Below are positions 45,414 to 54,577 of a DNA stretch of 64,000 nucleotides, one piece after another. Source of the DNA: Clostridium zeae (GTDB taxonomy: Bacteria > Bacillota > Clostridia > Clostridiales > Clostridiaceae); NCBI RefSeq assembly GCF_017312485.1, contig NZ_BMBA01000007.1:141368-205367 (forward strand). Direction: 5' to 3'. Each line of letters begins with the position of its first letter. Positions within the stretch are counted from its first letter, which is position 1. A program made the translations under genes and the position numbers. The notes under the pieces are model-generated. The model saw nothing but the letters and a program-made list of their open reading frames with translations, was not told the DNA's origin and made no database searches.

Positions 45414-45449
45414 CAATCAATTTTAAAAGAATTTATGTGAGGCCGGATT

Positions 45450-46136
45450 ATGAATAATATTTTAATTATCGAAGATGAGCAAAATGTATTAGATGTGTTA
45501 AAAGCTTATTTAGAAAAAGCAGGATATTCCGTTTACGCTACAACTAGAGGGTTGAAAGGTCTTGAGCTATTTGAAACAATGAATTTTAAATTAGTAATTC
45601 TTGATCTAATGCTTCCGGATATAAGTGGAGAAGATATTTGCAAAATCATAAGAGAAAAATCAAAAGTACATATATTTATGCTTACAGCAAAAGGATCATT
45701 GAACGAAAAAATTGAAGGACTAGAAATTGGTGCAGATGAATATCTTGTAAAGCCTTTTAGTCCAAGGGAATTAACTGCAAGAGTAAATTCTCTGTTTAGA
45801 AGAATTTCCTATGATGAGGATGATTCTAATTTACTTTATAATGATGGCAATTTAATAGTAGATTATGAAAAAAGGCAAGTAAAAGTTAATAATCAAGAAG
45901 CTTTTTTGACCTCAAATGAACTTGATATATTATATGCACTAATTATCAATAAAGGAAAGGTATTATCAAGAGAGCAATTAATAGATAAAATTGGCGGAAT
46001 AGATTTCGATGGATATGATAGAACCATAGACGTCCATATTAAAAATATACGTAAAAAGATTGAAGAAGACACTAAAAAACCAAGATATATTATGACAGTT
46101 GTAAAAGTAGGTTATAAATTTGGTGGTGATAACTAG
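45450..46136 (+). CDS. OmpR-family response regulator
   Basis: The 228-residue protein has a receiver domain with the acidic pair Glu8-Asp9, phospho-acceptor Asp52 (LDLMLPD) and Lys101 (VKPFS), and a C-terminal winged helix with the VDVHIKNIRKKIE-type recognition region near its end (TIDVHIKNIRKKIE). It overlaps the following kinase gene by one base, so the two are a cognate pair. The gene starts right after the family B element. The target genes are unknown. Confidence 0.92.
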   Translation: MNNILIIEDEQNVLDVLKAYLEKAGYSVYATTRGLKGLELFETMNFKLVILDLMLPDISGEDICKIIREKSKVHIFMLTAKGSLNEKIEGLEIGADEYLVKPFSPRELTARVNSLFRRISYDEDDSNLLYNDGNLIVDYEKRQVKVNNQEAFLTSNELDILYALIINKGKVLSREQLIDKIGGIDFDGYDRTIDVHIKNIRKKIEEDTKKPRYIMTVVKVGYKFGGDN

Positions 46137-47509
46137 TGAAAAGTATAAGAAGAAAACTGAGTATTATGTTTTTTATATGTTCTCTAGCAGCAATTTTACT
46201 TATAACAGCGTTCGTCAATTTAACAATAACAAAAAAGTTTGATGATTATATGGTAGATACACAGAATAAAAGATATGAAAGAATTGTATCTTATTTTCAA
46301 GAAATCTATAAAAGAGAAGGGAAATGGTCAAAAGATTCTGGTATTGAAATGATGCATGAAGCATATATGGGGAGTTATTGTCTAACGCTACTTGATAGTA
46401 ATGAAAAGACAATATGGGGTATGGATGCTAATGATATTAAAAATAATTTGCATTTTAATACTATGAAGGTTAAAGATACTGGGGTATATACTTCCAAAAG
46501 ATTTCCTATAGAAGTAGATAATAAAAAAGTGGGATATGTGGATATAGGACAGTATTCATCAGTTCTATTATCTGAAGAAGATGTTAATTTTAAATCATCA
46601 ATAAACAAAAGTATTATTGCTAGTGGTTTAATTACTTTGATAATAGTTATTATTATAAGTTTATACTTCTCAAAACAATTTTCAAGACCTATTAAAGAAG
46701 TTTCAACAATGTCTGTAAGCTTATCAAAAGGAAACTTCGATACAAAGTCTGTTACAAGGAGCAATATTAAGGAACTAGAAAACTTAAGAACTAGTGTAAA
46801 TATATTAGCAGGAAAATTAAAGCAGCAAGATATGTTAAGAAAACGACTTGTGTCCGATATATCCCATGAAATAAGAACCCCATTAAATATACTACAAAAT
46901 AATTTAGAAGCAATGATAGATGGTATTTTTCCTGTTACAGATGATAGGCTTAAAGATTTAAACGATGAAGTCATTAGATTTGGTAAATTGTTAAATAATC
47001 TAGAACTACTTAAGCAGTTTGAATCAGAAAGTATAAAAGCTAATTTTGAAACTGTTGATATAAATCAGATATTAAAGAGTATATGTGAAGATTTTTATAT
47101 GGAAGCTCAAAACCAAGGAGTACATATTGATTATAGTGTTCAAAAAAATCAACAATACTATATAACTGGGGATAAGGATAAGTTAAGACAAGTTTTCATA
47201 AATATTATTTCGAACTCTATTAAGTTTTCTGAGAACAATGGGAATATAAGTATTAACATGTATCCTAAAGATCAAAAGATAATTGTAGAGATTAAAGATA
47301 ACGGAATTGGAATAAAAGAAGAAGATTTACCTTTTATATTTGAAAGATTATATAGAGGGGATAAGAGTAGAAATGAGATAAAGGGCAACGGTATAGGGTT
47401 AACGATTGTGAAAAATATTTTAGATCTTCATCTTGCTGACATAGAAGTGGAAAGTAAAGAAGAAAAGGGCACGAAGTTTACTGTTTATTTTGATAGAGTT
47501 ATTGTTTAA
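46136..47509 (+). CDS. Sensor histidine kinase, OmpR-system partner
   Basis: GTG 46136 overlaps the regulator stop codon by one base. The 457-residue protein has two membrane helices (about 8-30 and 158-180) with an extracytoplasmic sensor of about 125 residues, a HAMP linker, the dimerisation domain with His243 (DISHEIRTPLN) and an ATPase domain (N box NIISNSIKF, DNGIGIKEEDLPFIFERLY, GNGIGLTIV). It senses an unknown signal outside the membrane. A strong terminator follows. Confidence 0.92.
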   Translation: MKSIRRKLSIMFFICSLAAILLITAFVNLTITKKFDDYMVDTQNKRYERIVSYFQEIYKREGKWSKDSGIEMMHEAYMGSYCLTLLDSNEKTIWGMDANDIKNNLHFNTMKVKDTGVYTSKRFPIEVDNKKVGYVDIGQYSSVLLSEEDVNFKSSINKSIIASGLITLIIVIIISLYFSKQFSRPIKEVSTMSVSLSKGNFDTKSVTRSNIKELENLRTSVNILAGKLKQQDMLRKRLVSDISHEIRTPLNILQNNLEAMIDGIFPVTDDRLKDLNDEVIRFGKLLNNLELLKQFESESIKANFETVDINQILKSICEDFYMEAQNQGVHIDYSVQKNQQYYITGDKDKLRQVFINIISNSIKFSENNGNISINMYPKDQKIIVEIKDNGIGIKEEDLPFIFERLYRGDKSRNEIKGNGIGLTIVKNILDLHLADIEVESKEEKGTKFTVYFDRVIV

Positions 47510-47513
47510 AAAC

Positions 47514-47554
47514 AAAGACCTTCAAGTAAATTTTCTTATTTGGAGGTCTTTTTT
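47514..47554 (+). terminator. Intrinsic terminator after the first two-component system
   Basis: AAAGACCTTCAAGTAA pairs with TTATTTGGAGGTCTTT with two mismatches, followed by TTTTT. Confidence 0.85.
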
Positions 47555-47582
47555 ACTATGTGGTTTAAGTGTTATAAATTAA

Positions 47583-47705
47583 TTATTTCATACCATCCAT
47601 AGTACCCATGCTGCTAACGATTTCTGGGTTTATTTCATACCTCCAAAACTTATATGGGAAAATATTATCAAAATCATATGAAGAAAATATGAAGTAAATA
47701 AATTA
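47583..47705 (-). pseudogene. C-terminal coding remnant, unrecognised
   Basis: On the - strand a 38-codon frame without a usable start ends in NPEIVSSMGTMDGMK and a stop at 47583-47585. The composition (aromatic-rich FPYKFWRYEINPE) looks like real protein, not random AT-rich translation. No upstream part exists, because the frame is closed at about 47706. I do not recognise the family. Confidence 0.35.
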
Positions 47706-47822
47706 AGAGATTAGTTTTTATATAAGAAAATAATGAATTTGATTCTTCATAAAATCTTTATAAGAGTAAGCTAATATATAAATAAAGATCTTTTCAAGTT
47801 TAATTATTTCGGAGGGGATAAT

Positions 47823-48113
47823 ATGGGTTGTCACAATACAGGTGATGAAAACAAATCAAAACATAATCATGGATTTAATAAACATATGATGCACATGATT
47901 ATTTGCTGCGGTCTACCAATTGGAATAATCTTCTTTTTACCATTTATAGCAAGTTTGAGTCCTAGTTTAGCTGGAGTGCTTGGCAAGATTGCTCCATTTT
48001 TGTGCCCAATAATGATGTTTGCAATGATTCCGATGATGATGGGAAGGAAAAAGCAGAGTTGTTGTTCGGAAGATAAAAAAGAAGTTACAGAAATTAAAGA
48101 ATCTATAAAGTAA
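47823..48113 (+). CDS. Small Cys/His-rich membrane protein
   Basis: The 96-residue protein has a His-rich cytosolic or surface start (MGCHNTGDENKSKHNHGFNK), a His/Met stretch (HMMHMIICCG), two membrane segments (about 28-46 and 51-70) with Cys pairs and Met clusters (MMFAMIPMMMG), then SCCSEDKK and a charged tail. The Met/His/Cys content suggests binding of soft metals such as copper, but no known domain is recognised. The ribosome binding site GGAGGGG is strong. It lies alone between two two-component systems and ends before a 13-bp terminator hairpin at 48146. Confidence 0.7.
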   Translation: MGCHNTGDENKSKHNHGFNKHMMHMIICCGLPIGIIFFLPFIASLSPSLAGVLGKIAPFLCPIMMFAMIPMMMGRKKQSCCSEDKKEVTEIKESIK

Positions 48114-48145
48114 ATTAAAAATATTGTTCCTATTTAGATAAATGC

Positions 48146-48185
48146 ATGTGTGGATTTTAATAAAAATCTATACATGTTTTTATTT
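48146..48185 (+). terminator. Intrinsic terminator after the small Cys/His-rich gene
   Basis: ATGTGTGGATTTT (48146-48158) pairs with AAAATCTATACAT (48163-48175) using two G-U pairs, then GTTTTTATTTTA. Confidence 0.75.
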
Positions 48186-48267
48186 TATCTAATATGATTT
48201 ATACTAGATTCGAAAAAGATGGTTTATTAGAAAATTTTAATGAAACTTTATGACTCTTCTTATAACT

Positions 48268-48296
48268 AATGAAATTATAAGTATTATAATTTCATT
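48268..48296. promoter_or_regulatory. Perfect 29-bp palindrome upstream of 48325 gene (operator candidate)
   Basis: AATGAAATTATAA (48268-48280) and its exact complement (48284-48296) flank GTA. It overlaps TATAAT-like sequences 30-57 bases before the start codon, which fits an operator for a local regulator such as the nearby response regulators. Confidence 0.6.
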
Positions 48297-48324
48297 ATAA
48301 AGTGATTTAGAGAGGAGAATATAG

Positions 48325-48741
48325 ATGAAGGATAAAATAAATGCATTTTTTCAAAATGAAAAACTAAAGAATTTTGCTAGAAAGGTTTTTAACAAAAAAA
48401 CAATTATTGCAGCATTTGTAGCAATTGTAATTGTAATTGCATTAAGGGTGGCGTTCGCTTTAATTTTCCAAGTGGAGGGTACTGTTACTAAGGTTGAAGG
48501 AAGTAAGGTCACAGTTGCAAATTTCATTACAACTAAAACAGTAGACATAGGAAACTTCCAAACAACAGCTAGTAACATACAAGTTGGAGACAGAGTAGAG
48601 ATAATGAAAAATTTATCTGGTGATATCATAAGTGTACGAGATAGGAGCGAGAGAAATTTTAAAGAAAAAGGGGAAAGATTTAATAAAGGCGGAAATAATT
48701 TTAAAGAAAATGGTCAACGTAATTCTATGCAACGAAAATAA
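48325..48741 (+). CDS. Single-pass membrane protein with DUF5666-like beta domain
   Basis: The 138-residue protein has a short cytosolic start, one membrane helix (about 28-48) and an outside beta-rich domain (VEGTVTKVEGSKVTVANF, IQVGDRVEIMKNLSGDII, about 51-112) that resembles the small OB-like DUF5666 repeats. The tail is basic and Asn/Gly-rich (FNKGGNNFKENGQRN). It is preceded by GAGAGGAG and the 29-bp palindrome and followed by a terminator, then a response regulator. It may be a target or an accessory of that system. Function unknown. Confidence 0.65.
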   Translation: MKDKINAFFQNEKLKNFARKVFNKKTIIAAFVAIVIVIALRVAFALIFQVEGTVTKVEGSKVTVANFITTKTVDIGNFQTTASNIQVGDRVEIMKNLSGDIISVRDRSERNFKEKGERFNKGGNNFKENGQRNSMQRK

Positions 48742-48810
48742 AATAATTTACTAATACTGGGACAAACAATATTGTAATTATTGTAAGTATTATTTATAAT
48801 ACAGAAAGAC

Positions 48811-48842
48811 AGCCGGAAAACTAGATGTTTTTCGGCTTTTAA
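48811..48842 (+). terminator. Intrinsic terminator before the second response regulator
   Basis: AGCCGGAAAA (48811-48820) pairs with TTTTTCGGCT (48828-48837) using one G-U pair, then TTTAA. Confidence 0.75.
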
Positions 48843-48870
48843 TTAAGTATATAAAAACTAGGAGGTAAAA

Positions 48871-49557
48871 ATGACTAAGGTTTTGATTATCGAAGATGAA
48901 ACTGAGATAGTGAGTTTTTTAAAGCCAGAGTTAACATATGAAGGTTATGAAGTAGACTGGGAACTTGACGGGAGAGCAGGCTTTGAAAAAATCCAAAGTG
49001 AAAATTACGATATAATATTGCTAGATATTATGCTTCCTGGACTTAATGGAATTGAAGTGCTTCGAAGGGTTAGAAAAACTTCTAATATACCCATTATAAT
49101 GCTAACTGCACGTGATCAGGTTTCAGATAAAGTCACTGGATTAGATAATGGTGCTAATGATTATTTAACTAAACCATTTGCAATCGAAGAATTGCTAGCA
49201 AGAATTAGAAATGTTTTAAGGATAAATTCAATTAATGTTGAAAAAGAAGAAAATAAAATATTATCCTTTAGAGACATCACCTTAAATCAAGGGCTGTGTG
49301 AGATTAAAAAAGGCAACAAATATATAGAGCTTACAAAAAAAGAATATCAGCTATTGGAGTTTTTGGTCAAGAATAAGGGAAAGGTACTGACAAGAGACCA
49401 TATCTTGAATTCAGTATGGGGATATGAGTATGTAGGTGATACCAATGTGGTTGATGTTTATGTTAGTTATTTAAGGAATAAGCTTGAAGATAATGTTGGT
49501 GATAAATATATAACTACGATTAGAGGTGTAGGATATGTTATGAAAGAAAATTCTTAA
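48871..49557 (+). CDS. OmpR-family response regulator
   Basis: The 228-residue protein has Glu8-Asp9, phospho-acceptor Asp52 (LDIMLPG) and Lys101 (TKPFA) in the receiver and a winged helix with VVDVYVSYLRNKLE near the end. It resembles the CssR/ArlR group of regulators. It is followed after about 13 bases by its kinase. The ribosome binding site AGGAGG is at normal distance. Confidence 0.92.
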   Translation: MTKVLIIEDETEIVSFLKPELTYEGYEVDWELDGRAGFEKIQSENYDIILLDIMLPGLNGIEVLRRVRKTSNIPIIMLTARDQVSDKVTGLDNGANDYLTKPFAIEELLARIRNVLRINSINVEKEENKILSFRDITLNQGLCEIKKGNKYIELTKKEYQLLEFLVKNKGKVLTRDHILNSVWGYEYVGDTNVVDVYVSYLRNKLEDNVGDKYITTIRGVGYVMKENS

Positions 49558-49570
49558 TAAGATAGATGAC

Positions 49571-50938
49571 TTGTTTCTGATAACTAAAAGGCTTTCTATT
49601 TCAAAAAAACTTACCTTGATATATTCATCAATTTTAATGGGGATATTAATCATATTTACTGTGTTTACATTTCTTTTGATAAGAAGTTTTATGCTTAAGG
49701 ATAGTGAAACAGTAATATCTTCAAATGCAGATATCCTTTCAAATTATATCGAAAGCATGAAGAGTATAGATAATAAAAATTTTAATAATATAAATTTAAG
49801 TTCTGGGATATATTATATAGTTTATGATGAAAATAAAGATATAATTTTTTCTAATACAGAAAACTCAGTGCAAATTACCGACCGTCGTCAAAACAGAAAA
49901 TTACGTAACAAAGATTCCTTTGAAAAATTAAACGGAACTATTTCTACAAGTAGGGTAGTGGATGTGAAAGGAAAGATTTATTATATAGTTGTAACAAAAG
50001 ATTTTGAAGATATAGGAGAGAAGATTGGATATATAGCCGAAATTCTTTTTACCATAAGTATTTTAGGGATTATTGTATCTTTAATTTCTGGAAACTTTTT
50101 ATCTAAAAAGCTACTTAGACCTATAAAAGATATTACAAAGACTGCAAAGGAAATAACTTCAAAGAGTCTTAGCAAAAGAATAGTAACAAATGGTGCAAAG
50201 GATGAAATTAGTGATTTGGCTGATACTTTTAATCTTATGATTGAAAGACTTGAAGTAGATTTTGATAAGCAAAAAAGATTTGTATCAGATGCATCTCATG
50301 AGCTTCGCACACCTTTGGCTGTTATACATGGACATGTAAATATGCTCTATAGGTGGGGTAAAAATGATAGCGAACAACTGGATAAATCGCTAATAACCTT
50401 AAAATCAGAAACGGAAAATATGAATAAACTAATAGAAAACTTACTGTATCTTGCAAAAGGGGATAATGATGTACTTTCTATTAAAAAGGAAGAGTTTACA
50501 ATTGCCTCGCTTTTTAAAGAAATTGTGGAGGAAACTGAGCTAAGTCATAACAATGTAGAAATTACATATAATTCTTATCAGCAATTAAAGGTTTATGCTG
50601 ATTATAGCAAATTAAAACAAGTATTGAGGATCCTCATAGATAATAGTATAAAATTTAGTAAAGCTTCTGCTCAAATAAGGGTTAATGCAGAAGACAAAGG
50701 CAGAGAGATAATTATTTCAGTAACAGATCATGGAATAGGAATACCTAAGGAGAGTTTGTCAAAAATTTTTGACAGATTCTATAGAGTTGATGAATCTAGA
50801 ACTAAAACTACAGGTGGAACTGGTCTTGGGCTTTCTATTGCAAAGCAAATCATACAGTACCACGAAGGAAGAATTTCGGCTGAAAGTAAATTAGGTGAAG
50901 GCACTAAAATAAATATTTATTTGCCCAAGTTAATATAG
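49571..50938 (+). CDS. Sensor histidine kinase, ArlS-like layout
   Basis: TTG 49571 is the first conventional start; no clear ribosome binding site precedes it, so translational coupling to the regulator or an unusual upstream start (the frame is open back to 49544) is possible. The 455-residue protein has two membrane helices (about 17-38 and 152-175), an outside sensor of about 115 residues, HAMP (about 180-232), His243 (DASHELRTPLA) and an ATPase domain (DNSIKFS, DHGIGIPKESLSKIFDRFYR, GGTGLGLSI). A terminator follows at 51012. Confidence 0.9.
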   Translation: MFLITKRLSISKKLTLIYSSILMGILIIFTVFTFLLIRSFMLKDSETVISSNADILSNYIESMKSIDNKNFNNINLSSGIYYIVYDENKDIIFSNTENSVQITDRRQNRKLRNKDSFEKLNGTISTSRVVDVKGKIYYIVVTKDFEDIGEKIGYIAEILFTISILGIIVSLISGNFLSKKLLRPIKDITKTAKEITSKSLSKRIVTNGAKDEISDLADTFNLMIERLEVDFDKQKRFVSDASHELRTPLAVIHGHVNMLYRWGKNDSEQLDKSLITLKSETENMNKLIENLLYLAKGDNDVLSIKKEEFTIASLFKEIVEETELSHNNVEITYNSYQQLKVYADYSKLKQVLRILIDNSIKFSKASAQIRVNAEDKGREIIISVTDHGIGIPKESLSKIFDRFYRVDESRTKTTGGTGLGLSIAKQIIQYHEGRISAESKLGEGTKINIYLPKLI

Positions 50939-51011
50939 AACAAAATTATTCTTTATTATATTCAAAGAAATATAATAAAGAAATATATCTAGCCTAGTTA
51001 AATATAAAGGT

Positions 51012-51049
51012 GAGAGCAACTTCAGTTGTAAAGTTGCTCTCATTTTTTC
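51012..51049 (+). terminator. Intrinsic terminator after the second two-component system
   Basis: GAGAGCAACTT (51012-51022) pairs perfectly with AAGTTGCTCTC (51031-51041), followed by ATTTTTTC. On the other side it may also serve the convergent GH5 gene. Confidence 0.9.
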
Positions 51050-51090
51050 ATTATATAGGAAATTAGAAAATTTTAATGACAGCTAATAAA

Positions 51091-52500
51091 CTACTTATTA
51101 CTATAATATTGTCCTAGAGAGATGCCATTTGCTCCAAGAGGTATCTGATGGTCTAATCCTATGAATTTTCCTCCAGATTGCCAAAGTGCAGGTTTTAATA
51201 ATGCATACTTAGCTTCATCCCAGGTCTTCCAATCATTTCCGAGAAGTCCTCCTGTATCACCTGAATTTGGATTTATACACCAGAAGGTTTGATTTATATG
51301 CTTACTTACTATATAATCTCTCAATAAAGTCATCCATTTTTGATTTTTTCCGCCGTCCATGTAGCCACCCCATTCACCGATTAAAAGTGGCGCGATTCCT
51401 TTATCATTTATATATGCCCAGCTGTTATACCAATAATCATCTAACAGAGTTTGTGTTGTAAAGTCTTTATCAAACCAAGTTTGATTGTAAACTGAAGGGC
51501 CATAGTCATGAGGCGAATATACAACCTGACTGTTTAGAGAACCTAAGTTTATTGGATAATCTTTTACTCCTCTTAGATTTCCTCCCCACCAAGCACCATA
51601 CCAAGGTGACTGATCTCCTGTAGCTCCCCATATATCAGGAGTGTCATAAGTATATCCTTTTTCGGTTTTTGGGTACTGTTCAACACCTTCAATCATTACT
51701 AGTAACTTTGGATTTTTTGCAAGAACTGCCTTTGAACACTTTTCAGCTGCATATTTCCAATTGTTTTCATCGGTAGAATTATCCCATTTTGCTATATTTG
51801 TAGGAGCAGTAGCTGTATAACCCCTCTGTCCATGAGGTTCGTTTTTAAGATCAAATGCTAGGATTGTATCATCATTTTTGTATTTGTCAGCTAGCCATGC
51901 CAAAGTGTTTATCCATTTGTCAGTGGTTAGAACTCCAGCAGTTGTTGTATTTACGCCATACCATAATGGATAATTATGTCCTGAATTATTGGAATCTGGA
52001 CTGTGTACGTCAATCATCACTTTTATGCCTAACTGTTTACAGTAGCTCATTATGATATCAAAGATCTCCATACTGTTTTTAACACCATTAGTAGTTGGAT
52101 CATAAAAGTCAGGATTACAAACATAATAAGGTGGATTATTTGCAGCTGTAACGCTTGATACTTTATTAGGTTTTCCAACCATCCAGCTATATAGAAGTTC
52201 AGAAGAAATAGGAACTCTTAAAAAACCAATACCTCTATCTGCAATGTTTGTTAAAATACCTTTAACGTCATACCATGCACCATGGAATACGTTTTCGGTG
52301 CAGTTAAAACCAAACCAGTTTGCGCCAGTTAGCCAAACTTCCTTTCCATTCATATCATAAATCTTATTACCTACACAATGCAACCAATCGTCATTGTTTG
52401 TATCAATGGCTTTTACTTTTTGGACGTTGCTAAAGGAGCAGGTTGTGATTACAGTTGAAACAATAATAAGTGACGAAATTAGCTTTTTTAACCTTTTCAT
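51091..52500 (-). CDS. Secreted GH5 endoglucanase (cellulase)
   Basis: The start at 52500 (MKRLKKLISSLIIV) is preceded on its strand by AGGGGG; an in-frame ATG 54 bases upstream is not. The 469-residue protein has a signal peptide (about 1-33) and one GH5 barrel. The acid/base Glu lies in FDLKNEPHG (about Glu220), and the nucleophile in LLIGEWGGYMD (about Glu376). The N-terminal segment NGKEVWLTGANWFGFN is typical of clostridial GH5 endoglucanases. It has no dockerin, no cellulose-binding module and no sorting signal, so it is a free secreted enzyme acting on beta-1,4-glucans. It diverges from the sugar importer at 53083. Confidence 0.9.
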   Translation of the reverse strand: MKRLKKLISSLIIVSTVITTCSFSNVQKVKAIDTNNDDWLHCVGNKIYDMNGKEVWLTGANWFGFNCTENVFHGAWYDVKGILTNIADRGIGFLRVPISSELLYSWMVGKPNKVSSVTAANNPPYYVCNPDFYDPTTNGVKNSMEIFDIIMSYCKQLGIKVMIDVHSPDSNNSGHNYPLWYGVNTTTAGVLTTDKWINTLAWLADKYKNDDTILAFDLKNEPHGQRGYTATAPTNIAKWDNSTDENNWKYAAEKCSKAVLAKNPKLLVMIEGVEQYPKTEKGYTYDTPDIWGATGDQSPWYGAWWGGNLRGVKDYPINLGSLNSQVVYSPHDYGPSVYNQTWFDKDFTTQTLLDDYWYNSWAYINDKGIAPLLIGEWGGYMDGGKNQKWMTLLRDYIVSKHINQTFWCINPNSGDTGGLLGNDWKTWDEAKYALLKPALWQSGGKFIGLDHQIPLGANGISLGQYYSNK

Positions 52501-53082
52501 TTTAAATCCCCCTAAATTAATTAAAATAACTTCAATAATTAAACGCTTAGACAAACATAAACTTTTTAATATTTGTTTTTGATGTAAACACCTCCTTTGT
52601 AATTGTTTTTTTAATAAAAATAGAAAAGCCTTAATGAAAATTTTGTGTGAATATTTCTGTAAAAAGTTGTAGATCTTATTTTGGATTTATTGCAGTATGT
52701 AAATTAAGTTTATAAGCACATTTCAGATAGAGTATAAGTTAATGATAAGTATATATATAGAAACTATATGCCTATATATTATCATTAATGGTATAAATTT
52801 ACAATTAGATATTGTAAAAAGTTACAAAATTTTTTGAAGCTGTCACTAAGAAATTGTAAGTATGTATACAAACAGAGGATTTTTAGATTTTTTTATATTT
52901 CACCACATATAAGCTAATTAAGAATGAACACTTATAAACTTAAAGTTATTTTTACTTTTTAAACTTTATTTAAAAAGTAAAAATTTCAAAGGTAGAAGTA
53001 AAGTAATTATATATTATTAATTTTTTGAATGTTTTAAAATAAACACATGAAAACGTTTTGTGGGAGGCTGAGGTGGTAAGTG
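52501..53082. promoter_or_regulatory. Divergent control region between cellulase and importer genes
   Basis: About 580 bases carry three visible signals: a hairpin (TTAATGATAA at 52739-52748 with TTATCATTAA at 52779-52788), a perfect 15-bp hairpin with A/T-only tails (52949-52963 with 52969-52983) that could end transcription both ways, and a cre-like site ATGAAAACGTTTTGTG (53047-53062) just before the importer ribosome binding site. The last is the best catabolite-control candidate in the window, though two or three positions deviate from consensus. Confidence 0.5.
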
Positions 53083-54576
53083 GTGAGTAAAATGTTTTTG
53101 AAAATGGAGAATATACATAAGAAATTTCCAGGTGTTTATGCATTAAAAGGAGTAAATCTGGAGATAAGTAAAGGGGAAGTACATGGGCTACTCGGAGAAA
53201 ACGGAGCAGGAAAATCTACATTAATGAAAATACTTGGCGGTGTACAAGCTCAAGATGAAGGAAAAATTTGTGTTGAAGAGGTTGATTGTGGGTTTATAAC
53301 TCCAAGCAAAGCAGCTGAGTTAGGTATTGGATTTGTTCATCAAGAATTAAACTTATGTGAATCCTTAACTGTTGCGGAGAATGTATTCATGGGAAGACTT
53401 CCATATAAGAATAAAGCTTTAGGAATAGTGGATTATCCAAAATTATATTCAGATACTAAGTCAATATTAAAAAGACTTGGAATTGAAGTTAAAGCTACAG
53501 ATTTAATTTCTGATTTAGAGACAGCAAAGAAACAAATGGTTGAAATTGCAAAAGCAATAAGTCTTAATGCAAAGCTTATAATCTTTGATGAACCAACAAC
53601 TTCACTTTCAAATAAGGATGTTTCAAGCTTATTTGAGGTAATAAAACATTTAAAATCTCAAGGAGTGGCTGTTATTTATATATCCCATAGATTGAAGGAG
53701 ATATTTGAAATATGTGATAGAGCTACAGTACTTAGGGATGGAACCTTTATAGGAAACTGTGAGGTTAAAGACATAAGTCAAGATGAACTTATAAGTATGA
53801 TGGTTGGAAGAGAGTTAAAGAATTTGTTTCCAAAAGAGATTTTCGAACCAGGAGAAGTAGTTCTTGAAGCTGAAGGAATTACCGACACTACTGGCAGGAT
53901 TAGAGACATAAGTGTAAAGGCTAGGAAAGGTGAAATTTTAGGCTTTGCGGGCTTAGTAGGTTCAGGTAGAACCGAACTTATGAGACTAGTGTTCGGTGCA
54001 GATAAAATAAGTAATGGTAGCGTTAAGATAAATGGCAAAATAGTTAAGATTAAGTCGCCAGAGGATGCCATAAATAATGGCATATGCTTGCTAACAGAAG
54101 ATAGAAAAAAGCAAGGTTTATCCTTGGTAATGAGTGTAAATGATAACATCAATATTACTAACTTAAAGAGTTTTATGCTAAACCATAAAGCCTTGAAGGA
54201 AACCAGTGAAAGATTTAGAGAGGCTTTGCTTATAAAAGCTGCTAATCTTGATGCAATGGCTGGAACGCTCTCAGGTGGAAATCAACAAAAAATAGTTCTT
54301 GCTAAGTGGTTAAATACCAATTCGGAAGTATTCATTTTTGATGAACCAACTAAGGGAATAGATGTTGGAGCAAAGGCTGAAATATATCATATCATGAATG
54401 ATTTAGTGAGAAGAGGTAAGGTTGTAATCATGATCTCCTCAGAACTTCCAGAGCTTATAGGTATGTCTGACAGAATATATGTTATGTGTGAAGGAAGAAT
54501 AACAGGAGAGTTGAATAGACAAGAAGCTAGCCAAGAAAAGATAATGGCCTTAGCTACAGTTGGAGGTGCTAATTAA
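53083..54576 (+). CDS. Sugar ABC importer, dual ATPase (RbsA/XylG type)
   Basis: GTG 53083 lies 6 bases after AGGTGG; GTG 53080 and ATG 53092 are in-frame alternatives. The protein of about 497 residues has two nucleotide-binding halves: Walker A GENGAGKST (near 39) with Walker B LIIFDEPTTSLS, and a degenerate second half (GLVGSGRTE near 288) with LSGGNQQKIVLAKWL. This tandem layout is that of CUT2 importers for ribose, xylose, galactose or arabinose. Two more genes complete the system, and a beta-xylosidase follows, so pentose import is likely. Confidence 0.9.
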   Translation: MSKMFLKMENIHKKFPGVYALKGVNLEISKGEVHGLLGENGAGKSTLMKILGGVQAQDEGKICVEEVDCGFITPSKAAELGIGFVHQELNLCESLTVAENVFMGRLPYKNKALGIVDYPKLYSDTKSILKRLGIEVKATDLISDLETAKKQMVEIAKAISLNAKLIIFDEPTTSLSNKDVSSLFEVIKHLKSQGVAVIYISHRLKEIFEICDRATVLRDGTFIGNCEVKDISQDELISMMVGRELKNLFPKEIFEPGEVVLEAEGITDTTGRIRDISVKARKGEILGFAGLVGSGRTELMRLVFGADKISNGSVKINGKIVKIKSPEDAINNGICLLTEDRKKQGLSLVMSVNDNINITNLKSFMLNHKALKETSERFREALLIKAANLDAMAGTLSGGNQQKIVLAKWLNTNSEVFIFDEPTKGIDVGAKAEIYHIMNDLVRRGKVVIMISSELPELIGMSDRIYVMCEGRITGELNRQEASQEKIMALATVGGAN

Positions 54577-54577
54577 A

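Larger units (their letters stand above)
44858..45449. other. Repeat-dense intergenic region before a two-component system
   Basis: About 590 bases hold four structures in a row: a family A arm (44872-44902), a long hairpin (44915-44963), a full family A element (45083-45183) and the full family B element (45218-45413). No reading frame of note is present. The response regulator gene starts 37 bases after the last repeat, so its promoter probably lies within the repeat. Confidence 0.7.
47510..47822. other. Intergenic region with terminator and minus-strand coding remnant
   Basis: About 313 bases hold the kinase terminator (47514-47554) and a short minus-strand frame that looks like the end of a lost gene (47583-47705). 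The remainder, up to the GGAGGGG ribosome binding site of the next gene, shows nothing I can name. Confidence 0.55.

Noticed and set aside
46375..46974. A 199-codon open frame on the minus strand opposite the histidine kinase gene
   Set aside because: It lies wholly inside a well-supported + strand kinase gene, has Ser/Leu-rich shadow composition and no ribosome binding site.
52739..52788. The ATATA-rich hairpin before the importer as a riboswitch
   Set aside because: It is a simple A/T stem without the conserved multi-stem features of a known aptamer.
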